Shown piece by piece: positions 40,182 through 47,991 of a stretch of DNA of 64,000 nucleotides (its first letter is position 1; the number at the start of each line of letters is the position of its first letter). Under the pieces are notes generated by a model. It was not told the origin of the DNA and did no database searches. It saw nothing but the letters and a program-made list of their open reading frames with translations. Both the position numbers and the translations under genes were made by a program. Location of the stretch: assembly GCF_016464385.1 (NCBI RefSeq), contig NZ_JADMLH010000027.1:27497-91496 (forward strand), given 5' to 3'. This stretch comes from Nucisporomicrobium flavum. GTDB lineage: Bacteria > Actinomycetota > Actinomycetes > Mycobacteriales > Micromonosporaceae.

Positions 40182-40602
40182 GCACGAAGACCGGGATCTG
40201 GCGGTCGGTCTTCTTCTGGTAGTCCGCGTACGCCGGCCACACCTCGACCGAGCGGTCCCACCAGATCTCCCGCTCCTCGCCGGAGACCTCGCGGGCCGTG
40301 TAATCGTGCTTCTCCGCGCCGTCCTGGAGCTCGACGTGCGGGTTCTTGGCGATGTTGTGGTACCAGACCGGATGGGTCGGTGCGCCGCCCTTGGACGCGA
40401 CGACCGCGTACTCGCCGTCGTGCTCGACGCGCATCAGCGGGGTCTTGCGCAGCTTGCCGGACCTCGCGCCCACCGTGGTCAGCAGGATGATCGGCACGCC
40501 CTGCAGCGTGTTGGCCTCGGCGCCGCGGCTGGCCTCGAACTTCTCCGCCTGCTCGCGCGCCCAGTCGGACGGGCTGGGGGCGTACTCGCCGGTCAGTGGC
40601 AT
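40168..40602 (-). CDS. Deazaflavin (F420)-dependent nitroreductase-like protein
   Basis: The 144-residue protein is a split-beta-barrel DDN-family protein: LLTTVGARSGKLRKTPLMRVEHDG binds the cofactor, and PTHPVWYHNIAKNPHVEL is the family's second signature. Members use F420 (or sometimes only bind it) to reduce quinones, nitro groups or other electrophiles. A plausible functional link is the quinone oxidoreductase on the opposite strand, which it overlaps by 14 nt. Confidence 0.9.
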   Translation of the reverse strand: MPLTGEYAPSPSDWAREQAEKFEASRGAEANTLQGVPIILLTTVGARSGKLRKTPLMRVEHDGEYAVVASKGGAPTHPVWYHNIAKNPHVELQDGAEKHDYTAREVSGEEREIWWDRSVEVWPAYADYQKKTDRQIPVFVLTRM

Positions 40603-40612
40603 GGTGATCCCT

Positions 40613-41008
40613 TCACAGTGCTAGTAGTCCGGCGGCGGTCGGCCGGAAACCGCACGCCTGCAGGTAGAACGACGACAGCTCCGGCAGGAAGTCCACGTGC
40701 AGCCAGCGGCAGCCGGCCCGGCGGGCCCGATCGGCGGCGGTCGCGACCAGGGCCGTGCCGACGCCGGCGCCGCGCACGTCCGCGGCCACGACGGTGTCCA
40801 GCACGAACGCGTGCTGCCCGCCGTCCCACGGCACGTTGACGAAACCGACGAGCCGGTCGCCGTCGTACGCGCAGACCCAGCCCAGGCTGTGCCGGCGTAC
40901 CCGGTCCACCCAGTCGGTGCCCTGCGGTTCGGTGCCGAAACCCGCGGCGTGCAACGCGTCGAGCTCGGCGTTGCCGAAGGCGGCCCGCCAGCCGTACGTG
41001 ATCGTCAC
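40613..41008 (-). CDS. GNAT acetyltransferase
   Basis: The 131-residue protein has motif A with LDTVVAADVRGAGVGTALVATAADRARRAG (acetyl-CoA loop R-G-x-G-x-G/A) and motif B with FYLQACGFRPT. The start is a GTG at 41008 that overlaps the end of the nuclease gene by 4 nt; a much longer frame upstream lies antisense to it. Substrate unknown. Confidence 0.88.
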   Translation of the reverse strand: MTITYGWRAAFGNAELDALHAAGFGTEPQGTDWVDRVRRHSLGWVCAYDGDRLVGFVNVPWDGGQHAFVLDTVVAADVRGAGVGTALVATAADRARRAGCRWLHVDFLPELSSFYLQACGFRPTAAGLLAL

Positions 41009-41922
41009 GCCTGAAGCGTAGAGCCGGCCAGCGTCGCGGCGAGGGTCGCGTTGCGCGCGGCGAACGCGGCCCAGCCCGGTGGCGCCGGCCGGGCCGGCCG
41101 GGTCGTGCGGCGCTGCGTCCACGTCCGCAGCCGGCCGTCGCGGACCGTGAACGAGACCAGGAAGCCGTCCGACCAGCCCTCGACCGTGAGAGCCGCCGCG
41201 TCGCGGGTCGTCACCCGCTGCGGCGCGGTCACCCACTCCAGCGCCCGCAGCTCGTCCTGGACGCGGGCCGCCAGCTCGAACGCGAGAGCTTCGGCCGCTC
41301 TGTCGCGTACCCCCGCCAGAAGAGCCTGCGCCGCCGCGACCGCGACGGCCTCGCGGTGCAGCACCGACGCGACGGCCGCGGCCAGGTCCTCGCGATCCGC
41401 CGGCGTGACCCCGCGCCGGGCGGCGAGGTCACGCTCGGCGCCGGTCAGGCCGGTCCTGGTGTACGCCAAGGGGTGCACCCGGTGCAGCGCCTGCACCGCC
41501 GCCCGGGCCCGCACCCCGCCCAGGTACGGCCCGAACACACTCACGCCCGGCGCCGTGGCCACCGGCTCGTGAACGGCCCGCACCCCCGCGGTCGCCGGCC
41601 GCGCATCCAGCACCAGGTACGCGGGGACCTCCTGCCCGCCGCGCGTCCGGTTCCACCGCGGCAGCGACTCCTCCAGCAGGTTGCGTTCCAGCCACGCCGC
41701 CTCGTGCACCGAATCGCAGGTCAGCGCCTCGATGCGGGCCACCCGCGGCACCATCCGGGCCAGATGCCGCCGGTCGCCCAGGCCACCCCAGTACGACGCC
41801 ACCCGCGAACGCAGCCCCGTGGCCCGGCCGACGTAGAGCACCCGGCCGCCCTCGTCGCGGAACCGGTAGACGCCGGGCGACGACGGCAGTGCGGCGATCA
41901 TGCGCCGGATCTCGGGACCCAC
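41005..41922 (-). CDS. Cho/UvrC-like GIY-YIG endonuclease
   Basis: The 305-residue protein has a GIY-YIG domain with GVYRFRDEGGRVLYVGRA and the catalytic-region Arg in LRSRVASYW, then a UVR-like motif ALAFELAARVQDELRALEWV. It lacks the C-terminal RNase-H and HhH domains of UvrC and matches E. coli Cho in length. It would make the 3' incision near DNA lesions. The GTG at 41922 lies 6 nt after GATACT (41934-41929), which supports a leaderless start; ATG 41955 would overlap the divergent gene. Confidence 0.82.
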   Translation of the reverse strand: MGPEIRRMIAALPSSPGVYRFRDEGGRVLYVGRATGLRSRVASYWGGLGDRRHLARMVPRVARIEALTCDSVHEAAWLERNLLEESLPRWNRTRGGQEVPAYLVLDARPATAGVRAVHEPVATAPGVSVFGPYLGGVRARAAVQALHRVHPLAYTRTGLTGAERDLAARRGVTPADREDLAAAVASVLHREAVAVAAAQALLAGVRDRAAEALAFELAARVQDELRALEWVTAPQRVTTRDAAALTVEGWSDGFLVSFTVRDGRLRTWTQRRTTRPARPAPPGWAAFAARNATLAATLAGSTLQA

Positions 41923-41928
41923 CGGGAC

Positions 41929-41947
41929 AGTATCCGCCCGGTAGGGT
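41929..41947. promoter_or_regulatory. Back-to-back -10 boxes of leaderless divergent genes
   Basis: GATACT (minus strand, 41934-41929) is 6 nt from the GTG at 41922. TAGGGT (plus strand, 41942-41947) is 6 nt from the ATG at 41954. The two promoters share about 30 bp and must overlap physically. Confidence 0.5.
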
Positions 41948-41953
41948 TCGGCC

Positions 41954-42769
41954 ATGCCTTCGATCGTCGCCGGCGGCGTCACCCTGCACTACGAGGAGGC
42001 CGGCCGGGGCGACCCCGTGCTGCTGCTGCCGGGCACCGGCGCGCGCGGGCGGACCTGGGCGCTGCACCAGATTCCCGCGCTGGTCGCGGCCGGTCACCGC
42101 GCGATCGCCCTGGACAACCGCGGCGCCGGCAAGAGCGGGCCGGCCGCGCCGGGCCTCACCGTCGGCGACCTCGTCGCCGACGCGGCCGCCGTGCTCGAGC
42201 GGGTCGCGGGTGGTCCCTGCCACGTGGTGGGCACGTCGCTGGGGGCGTTCATCACCCAGGAACTTCTTCTCGTACGCCCGGAGCTGACGGCCAGTGCGGT
42301 CCTCATGGCCTCCCGCGCACGCCCCGACCCGATCTCGCTCGCGCTGGCGGCGGCCGACCGGCAGCTCGCCGAGGCGGGAACGGCGCTGCCGCCGGCGTAC
42401 GACGCGGTGAACCGGGCCCTGCAGAACCTCTCGCCGCGTACCCTCGCCGACCCCGAGGCGGCCCAGGACTGGCTCGACATCCTCGAGATGTCCCCGGCCG
42501 ACTGGCCGGACCCCGGCCTGCGCGCCCAGGCACAGGTGACAATGGACACCGACCGCCGGGCCGCGTACGCCGCGATCGGTGTCCGTACGCTCGTCATGTC
42601 CTTCGCCGACGATCTCATCGCGCCGCCCGCGTGTGGCCGCGAACTGGCCGCGGCCATCCCGGGAGCGGAGTTCGTGGAGATCCCCGGCGCGGGTCACTAC
42701 GGCTATCTGGAGCAGCCGTCGGCCGTCAACGACGCGCTGGTGCGCTTCCTCGAGGACTCGCCCGCATGA
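41954..42769 (+). CDS. Alpha/beta hydrolase
   Basis: The 271-residue protein has the oxyanion region LLLPGTGARGRTW, the nucleophile in HVVGTSLGAFITQEL (G-x-S-x-G) and a late His in PGAGHYGYLEQP. An Asp in MSFADDLIAPP completes the triad. TAGGGT 6 nt before the ATG suggests a leaderless mRNA. Its stop overlaps the start of the phosphopantetheinyl transferase (ATGA), so the pair may act on carrier-protein-bound substrates, but no biosynthetic cluster is in view. Confidence 0.9.
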   Translation: MPSIVAGGVTLHYEEAGRGDPVLLLPGTGARGRTWALHQIPALVAAGHRAIALDNRGAGKSGPAAPGLTVGDLVADAAAVLERVAGGPCHVVGTSLGAFITQELLLVRPELTASAVLMASRARPDPISLALAAADRQLAEAGTALPPAYDAVNRALQNLSPRTLADPEAAQDWLDILEMSPADWPDPGLRAQAQVTMDTDRRAAYAAIGVRTLVMSFADDLIAPPACGRELAAAIPGAEFVEIPGAGHYGYLEQPSAVNDALVRFLEDSPA

Positions 42770-43401
42770 TCGACCGCATCCTGCCGCCGCACGTCCGATC
42801 CGCGTACGCCCTCGCCGACCCGCCCGCGGCCACCCTCTTCCCGGAGGAAGCCGCCCTGGTCGCGGCCGCGGTGCCCAAGCGCCGCGACGAGTTCACCACG
42901 GCACGCCACTGCGCCCGCGAGGCCCTCTCGACCCTCGGCATCCCGCCCGCGCCGATCCTGCGCGGCGACCGCGGCGCGCCGGTCTGGCCGCCCGGCATCG
43001 TCGGCAGCCTCACCCACTGCGCGGGCTACCGGGCGGCGGCCGTCGCGCGGGCCTCGGACGTGACCGGCATCGGCATCGACGCCGAAACCCACGGGCCACT
43101 GCCGGCGGGTGTGCTCGGCCTGGTGGCGCTGCCGGCGGAACGCGAACACCTGACGGAGCTGGCCGGCTCGCACCCGGAGACGTACTGGGAACGCTTGCTG
43201 TTCAGCGCCAAGGAATCGATCTACAAGGTCTGGTTCCCGCGTACGGGGGAGTGGCTCGGGTTCGAGGAGGCCGAGGTGACGTTCGACCCGGGGGCGGCCG
43301 GGTTCACGGCGCGGATCTTGCGGGACGGGCCGTTCTCGTCGCTGGCCGGTCGGTACCTCGTGGTGGACGGGCTGGTGCTGACCGCGATCGTCCTTCCCTG
43401 A
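42766..43401 (+). CDS. 4'-phosphopantetheinyl transferase (EntD/Npt type)
   Basis: The 211-residue protein has FTTARHCAREAL, GSLTHCAGYRAAAVA, the metal-binding GIGIDAETH and the family motif FSAKESIYKVWFP (W/F-S/C-x-K-E-x3-K). It attaches the phosphopantetheine arm of CoA to carrier proteins of NRPS, PKS or fatty-acid pathways. It is the only assembly-line gene in the window, so it probably serves clusters elsewhere. It is translationally coupled to the hydrolase. Confidence 0.94.
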   Translation: MIDRILPPHVRSAYALADPPAATLFPEEAALVAAAVPKRRDEFTTARHCAREALSTLGIPPAPILRGDRGAPVWPPGIVGSLTHCAGYRAAAVARASDVTGIGIDAETHGPLPAGVLGLVALPAEREHLTELAGSHPETYWERLLFSAKESIYKVWFPRTGEWLGFEEAEVTFDPGAAGFTARILRDGPFSSLAGRYLVVDGLVLTAIVLP

Positions 43402-43468
43402 CCGTGCTGTCCTTGCGGGACGCGGCGGCGTCCGTGGTCGGCGTTGCTTGGCGCGGTGGCGTTCTTGG

Positions 43469-43783
43469 TCAGCCTTGCTTGACGCGGCGGCGGGTGCGGA
43501 GCAGGGCGAGGCCGGCGATGACCGTGGCGATCGCTCCCAGGACCAGGGCGACCACCGCCCCGGCCAGCCCGTTGCCCGTGCCGAGCCCACCCGCGGCGTT
43601 CGCGGCGTGCAAGCCGCCGACGACGGCACTGACCAGCCCGGCCGTCATCGCCGCGGCCGCCGCCCGTTCGGCACCGGCACGGCCCGTCCGGGCCAGCGCC
43701 CACCCGCCGACCACCACGCCGGCCAGCGCGATCAGGGCGGCGATGCTGGGAACCAGCCGGCCCTCGCCGAGTTCGTACGACAT
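43469..43783 (-). CDS. DUF6223-like small membrane protein
   Basis: The 104-residue protein has three hydrophobic segments (SIAALIALAGVVVGGWAL, AAMTAGLVSAVVGGLHAAN and GAVVALVLGAIATVIAGLALL) and the pattern GLGTGNGLAGAVVALVLG shared by DUF6223 proteins. AAGGAGG precedes the ATG. The upstream frame start at 43822 would add a basic stretch and is less likely. Function unknown. Confidence 0.78.
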   Translation of the reverse strand: MSYELGEGRLVPSIAALIALAGVVVGGWALARTGRAGAERAAAAAMTAGLVSAVVGGLHAANAAGGLGTGNGLAGAVVALVLGAIATVIAGLALLRTRRRVKQG

Positions 43784-43925
43784 GGCTTGCCTCCTTCGAC
43801 AGCAGTTGCCGACGATCGTCACGCCCGGGAAGCCGCCCCGTCGCCCGTCGGAGGGCGACAGCGGATACGCAGCTCGACGTAGGCCGCTACGCCGCCGGGA
43901 GGATCCGGTCTGCGGTCCGGGCTCC

Positions 43926-43931
43926 TAGACT
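43926..43931 (+). promoter_or_regulatory. Leaderless -10 box of the second kinase gene
   Basis: TAGACT lies 6 nt before the ATG at 43938. No clear -35 box is seen. Confidence 0.5.
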
Positions 43932-43937
43932 CACGGG

Positions 43938-45206
43938 ATGCCGTACCGCCCGCCCGCCTGGGCACAGGACGTGCTGCTCGCGCTCTTCGTCACTGTGATG
44001 CAGGTCCAGGGAACGGTCTCGCGTACGCACGGCGATCCCGAGTCGGTGCAGCGTCCGCTCACCGACCTCGGCAACCTGGGCTACCTCCTGCTGATCGCGG
44101 GTGGCGCGGTCGTCGCCGTACGCCGCCACCGGCCCGTCGCGGTCTTCGCCGTGGCCGCGCTGAGCAGCCTCATCTACTACGCACTCGACTTCCCGGACGG
44201 CCCGGGATGGCTCGGCCTGTTCGTGGCCCTCTACACCGTCACGGCCCTCGGCGACGGCCGCCGCTCGCTGCTCATCGCCGGTACGGGAATCGCCGTCCTC
44301 GCCCCGGCCTGGCTGATCGCCGCCGCCGACATCGAACCTCAGGCCGCGATCGGCTGGGTGTTCTTCCGCATCGGCGCGTCCGTCATGAGCGCGGCGCTGG
44401 GAGAGAGCGTCCGTACCCGCAAGGTCATCGCGGCCGAAGCCGTGGAGCGGGCGGAGCTGGCGGAACGGACCCGGGAGCGGGAGGCCCGCGCCCGCGTCGA
44501 CGAGGAGAGGCTGCGGATCGCCCGGGAGGTCCACGACACCGTGGCGCACGCCATCGCGGTGATCAACGTCCAGGCGGGAGTGACGGCTCACGTCCTCGCG
44601 CGCGGTGGGGTTTCTGGTGCTGCTGCCGACGGCAGCGTTGCGGGCGCGGGTGGCGGCGGTTTGCCGGACGGGGGGCCGCCACCCGACCCCGCCCGGCAGT
44701 CCCTGGAGATCATCGAGCAGACCAGCTCCCGGGCGCTGCGGGAGATGCGGACCATCCTCGGGGTGCTGCACGGCGCCGAGGACGGACGGGCCCCGCACCC
44801 CGGGCTCGGCGAGATCGGCGAGCTCACGACCGCGGCGCGGGCGGCCGGGCTCGACGTCGACCTCAGGGCGCCGTCCCCACCCCCGGCCGTGCCGACCGCC
44901 GTGGGCAGCGCCGCGTACCGGATCGTGCAGGAGTCGATCACCAACGTGATCCGCCATGCCGGTCCCACCCGCGTCACGGTGGCCGTGGACTGCGACGCCG
45001 ATGCCGTCCGGATCCGGGTGACGGACGACGGCCCCCGGGAGGAGCATGCCGGCGGTCCGGATCCCGGTGAGACCGGCCGGGGGATCTCCGGGATGCGCGA
45101 ACGATGCCGGCTGCTGGGCGGCGACCTCGACGCCCGCCCGGCCGGCGGCGGGTTCGCGGTCACCGCCCGGCTGCCACTGGCACCGGCCGGGGCGGTGGAC
45201 GCATGA
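43938..45206 (+). CDS. Sensor histidine kinase (HisKA_3 type)
   Basis: The 422-residue protein has four or five membrane helices (about 10-155), a short coiled coil (about 165-195, ERAELAERTREREARARVDEE in part) and the DHp motif IAREVHDTVAHAIAVINVQAG with the phosphoacceptor His. The ATPase domain has SAAYRIVQESITNVIRHAG and RGISGMRERCRLLGG. A Gly-rich insert (GGVSGAAADGSVAGAGGGG) separates the two halves of the DHp helix region. It pairs with the response regulator downstream (ATGA overlap). Signal unknown. Confidence 0.92.
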   Translation: MPYRPPAWAQDVLLALFVTVMQVQGTVSRTHGDPESVQRPLTDLGNLGYLLLIAGGAVVAVRRHRPVAVFAVAALSSLIYYALDFPDGPGWLGLFVALYTVTALGDGRRSLLIAGTGIAVLAPAWLIAAADIEPQAAIGWVFFRIGASVMSAALGESVRTRKVIAAEAVERAELAERTREREARARVDEERLRIAREVHDTVAHAIAVINVQAGVTAHVLARGGVSGAAADGSVAGAGGGGLPDGGPPPDPARQSLEIIEQTSSRALREMRTILGVLHGAEDGRAPHPGLGEIGELTTAARAAGLDVDLRAPSPPPAVPTAVGSAAYRIVQESITNVIRHAGPTRVTVAVDCDADAVRIRVTDDGPREEHAGGPDPGETGRGISGMRERCRLLGGDLDARPAGGGFAVTARLPLAPAGAVDA

Positions 45207-45877
45207 CCGGGCCCGACCACCCCATCAGGGTGGTGCTCGCCGATGACGAGCGGCTCGTACGGTCCGGCTTCCGGCTGCTGCTCGACACCGAGGACGACAT
45301 CACCGTGGCCGGCGAGGCCACCACCGGCGCCGAAGCCGTGACGCAGGCCCGCGCCCTGCGCCCCGACGTCGTCCTCATGGACATCCGGATGCCGGCGATG
45401 GACGGCATCCAGGCCACCCGCGAGATCGCCGCCACGCCCGGCCTGAGCGGTGTGCACATCCTGATCCTCACCACGTACGACACCGACGCGTACGTCTACG
45501 AAGGACTCGAGGCGGGCGCGAGCGGGTTCCTCCTCAAGGACGCCGGGCCCGCGGAACTGCTGCACGCCATCCGCGTGGTGGCCGCGGGGGACGCCCTGCT
45601 CGCACCGGGCATCACGCGCCGCCTCATCGCCCAGTTCACCGCCCGGCGCACGGCCGACCGGGCGGCGGCGCACCGGCTCGCCGTCCTCACCGACCGGGAA
45701 CGCGAGGTGGTGGCCCTCGTCGGTCAGGGGCTGCGCAACGACGAGATCGGGGCTGCGCTGTTCCTGAGCCCGGCGACCGCCCGTACGCACGTGAGCCGGG
45801 CCATGGTGAAACTGGGTGCCCGCGACCGCGCGCAACTGGTGGTCATCGCGTACCAGACAGGGCTGGTCAGCCCCTGA
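45203..45877 (+). CDS. NarL/LuxR-family response regulator
   Basis: The 224-residue protein has a receiver with DDERLVRSG and the phosphoacceptor in DVVLMDIRMPAMDG, LTTYDTDAYVYEGLEAGASGFLLKD at the switch end, and a LuxR HTH (LTDREREVVALVGQG and PATARTHVSRAMVKLGA). It is translationally coupled to the kinase. Its targets cannot be told; the APH-like gene downstream has its own promoter. Confidence 0.95.
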   Translation: MTGPDHPIRVVLADDERLVRSGFRLLLDTEDDITVAGEATTGAEAVTQARALRPDVVLMDIRMPAMDGIQATREIAATPGLSGVHILILTTYDTDAYVYEGLEAGASGFLLKDAGPAELLHAIRVVAAGDALLAPGITRRLIAQFTARRTADRAAAHRLAVLTDREREVVALVGQGLRNDEIGAALFLSPATARTHVSRAMVKLGARDRAQLVVIAYQTGLVSP

Positions 45878-45905
45878 CGGCGCGCGGCAGGGCTATGGTC
45901 GGGCG

Positions 45906-46715
45906 ATGTTTCCCACCGTGGAGCCGCTGGGCGCGGGAACGGAGCACAGCGCGTACCTGGTGAACGGCACCCTCGTGATCCGTTTCCGGCGCGACCCGGC
46001 CGAGGCGGAGCGGGTGGCAGCGGAGGCGCGGCTGTTGGACTTCGTGGCCGGGTTCTCGCCGGTGCCCGTGCCCCGGCCCACCTTCGTCGACCCGGTCGGT
46101 GGCTGCATGGCCTGGCCGCACCTGCCCGGCGTGCCCCTCATCGGCGTCCACCCCCGCCCGGACGGGGCGGCACGGCTGGGCGTGGCGGCGCGGCTGGGCG
46201 CCCTCCTCGCGGCCCTGCACGCCGTGCCGCCCGAGCAGGCCGCCGACTTCGCCGAGCTGGACGACGCGCCGCCGGAGGACTGGCTGGACGAGGCGCGGCA
46301 GCAGTGGCCGTCGGTCGCCGGGCAGGTGCCGGGGGCGTACCGTCCGGCCGTCGAAGCCTTCCTGGCCGAGCCCGCCCCCGAGCCGCCGCCCGCGGCAACG
46401 CTGGTCTTCTCCCACCACGACCTGGGCATCGAGCACGTCCTCGTCGACCCCGGCACGGGCGAGGTGACCGGCGTCATCGACTGGAGCGACGCCGCGGTGG
46501 GCGACCCGGCCCGGGACTACGGCCTGATCCTGCGCGACCTCGGCCCGTCCGCACTGGCGGCCGCCTCGCCGCGGGACGATCAGGCGCTGGCCCGGCGCAT
46601 CTGGTTCTACGCGCGGTGCGGGCTCATCGCCGACCTCGCCTACGGCCTCGAAACCGGCCGCCAGGAGTACGCCACGAAGAGCCTCAGCGCGATCTCCTGG
46701 CTGTTCCAGCAATAA
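45906..46715 (+). CDS. APH-family phosphotransferase
   Basis: The 269-residue protein has an N-lobe with TEHSAYLVNGTLVIRF, the catalytic loop FSHHDLGIEHVLVD and the metal site VIDWSDAAVGDPARDYG. The Asn normally found in the catalytic loop is His here, as in a known subgroup. Such proteins phosphorylate aminoglycosides, macrolides or small alcohols; the actual substrate is unknown. TATGGT (45894-45899) stands 6 nt before the ATG, so it is probably leaderless and separate from the two-component operon. Confidence 0.85.
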   Translation: MFPTVEPLGAGTEHSAYLVNGTLVIRFRRDPAEAERVAAEARLLDFVAGFSPVPVPRPTFVDPVGGCMAWPHLPGVPLIGVHPRPDGAARLGVAARLGALLAALHAVPPEQAADFAELDDAPPEDWLDEARQQWPSVAGQVPGAYRPAVEAFLAEPAPEPPPAATLVFSHHDLGIEHVLVDPGTGEVTGVIDWSDAAVGDPARDYGLILRDLGPSALAAASPRDDQALARRIWFYARCGLIADLAYGLETGRQEYATKSLSAISWLFQQ

Positions 46716-46815
46716 CGCCTCCTTCGCCCGGCCCCGAGTTGGCCCCGCGCCGCGCCGCCCGAGCCCGCGTTGGCCCCGCGCCGCCCGCGCTGCACGCCGC
46801 GAAGATTTGCCTGGC

Positions 46816-47991
46816 TTACCGCTCAGCGAGTCGTTGGGCGAAGGCCATGAGGTCGCGTCGCTCGATGGCCGCCGCCATCAGGTCCGGGAACGCGTCGGGC
46901 GTGCACGCGAAGGCCGGCACCCCCATGGCCGCCAGCGCCGCGGCGTTCTCGTGGTCGTACGCCGGCGCGCCCTCGTCCGACAACGCCAGCAGCACCACGA
47001 CCTGAACCCCGGCGGCCGTCATCTCCGCGACCCGGCGCAGCATCTGGTCGCGGACGCCGCCCTCGTACAGGTCGCTGATCAGCACGAAGATGCTGTCGCG
47101 GGGGCGGGTGATGAGCTGCTGGCCGTACGCGATGGCGCGGTTGATGTCGGTGCCGCCGCCGAGCTGGGTGCCGAACAGCACCTCGACCGGGTCGGAGAGC
47201 TGGTCGGTGAGGTCGACGACCGACGTGTCGAACACGACCAGCGACGTCTTCAGTGACCGCATCGACGCGAGCACGGCGCCGAACACGCCGGAGAACACGA
47301 CCGAGGCCGCCATCGAGCCGGACTGGTCGACGCAGAGCACGACGTCGCGCTGGATCGCGGTGGTGCGGCGGCCGTAGCCGACGAGGCGTTCCGGGATGAC
47401 CGTACGGTGCTCGGCCTGGTAGTGCTTGAGGTTGGCGCGGATCGTACGGTCCCAGTCGATGTCCGTCAGCTTCGGCCGGTTGATCCGCGCCGCCCGGTTG
47501 AGCGCCCCGCTGATCGCCGCACGCGTCTTCTGGCTGATCCGCTGTTCCAAGTCGGCGACGACCCGGCGGACCACCTGGCGGGCCGCGTCCTTCGTCTGTT
47601 CCGGCATGACCCGGTTGAGCGACAGCAGCGTCCCGACGAGGTGGACGTCCGGCTCGACCGCTTCGAGCATCTCCGGCTCGAGCAGCAGCCGGGTCAGGTC
47701 GAGGCGTTCGATCGCGTCGGCCTGCATGACCTGCACGACCGTGCTGGGGAAGTACTCGCGGATGTCGCCGAGCCAGCGCGCCACCTTCGGCGCCGACCCG
47801 CCCAGCCCCGCGGACCGCGATGTACGGGTGCCCTCGTTCTCGCCCGTACCGTCGTAGAGAGCGGCCAGCGCGGCGTCCATCTGCGCGTCGCGGCCTTCCG
47901 CCGTACCCAGGGACTCGTCGGCCGGTCCGCCCAGCACGAGCCGCCACCGGCGCAGGCGCTCGCGCCGCGCCGGGTCGTCGATGTCCGTCAT
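46816..47991 (-). CDS. vWA-domain protein of the MoxR system
   Basis: The 391-residue protein has an N-terminal helical region (about 1-205) and a C-terminal vWA domain with a complete MIDAS: VLCVDQSGSMAAS, GGGTDINRAI and LISDLYEGG. It is the CoxE-like partner that MoxR AAA ATPases use to reach their substrates. It is the last gene of the operon 54488-46816. Its ATG overlaps the DUF5682 stop in an ATGA. Confidence 0.93.
   Translation of the reverse strand: MTDIDDPARRERLRRWRLVLGGPADESLGTAEGRDAQMDAALAALYDGTGENEGTRTSRSAGLGGSAPKVARWLGDIREYFPSTVVQVMQADAIERLDLTRLLLEPEMLEAVEPDVHLVGTLLSLNRVMPEQTKDAARQVVRRVVADLEQRISQKTRAAISGALNRAARINRPKLTDIDWDRTIRANLKHYQAEHRTVIPERLVGYGRRTTAIQRDVVLCVDQSGSMAASVVFSGVFGAVLASMRSLKTSLVVFDTSVVDLTDQLSDPVEVLFGTQLGGGTDINRAIAYGQQLITRPRDSIFVLISDLYEGGVRDQMLRRVAEMTAAGVQVVVLLALSDEGAPAYDHENAAALAAMGVPAFACTPDAFPDLMAAAIERRDLMAFAQRLAER

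Noticed and set aside
40613..41236. Long upstream extension of the GNAT gene
   Set aside because: It runs antisense through the UvrC-like gene in another frame; the GTG at 41008 fits the family's length.
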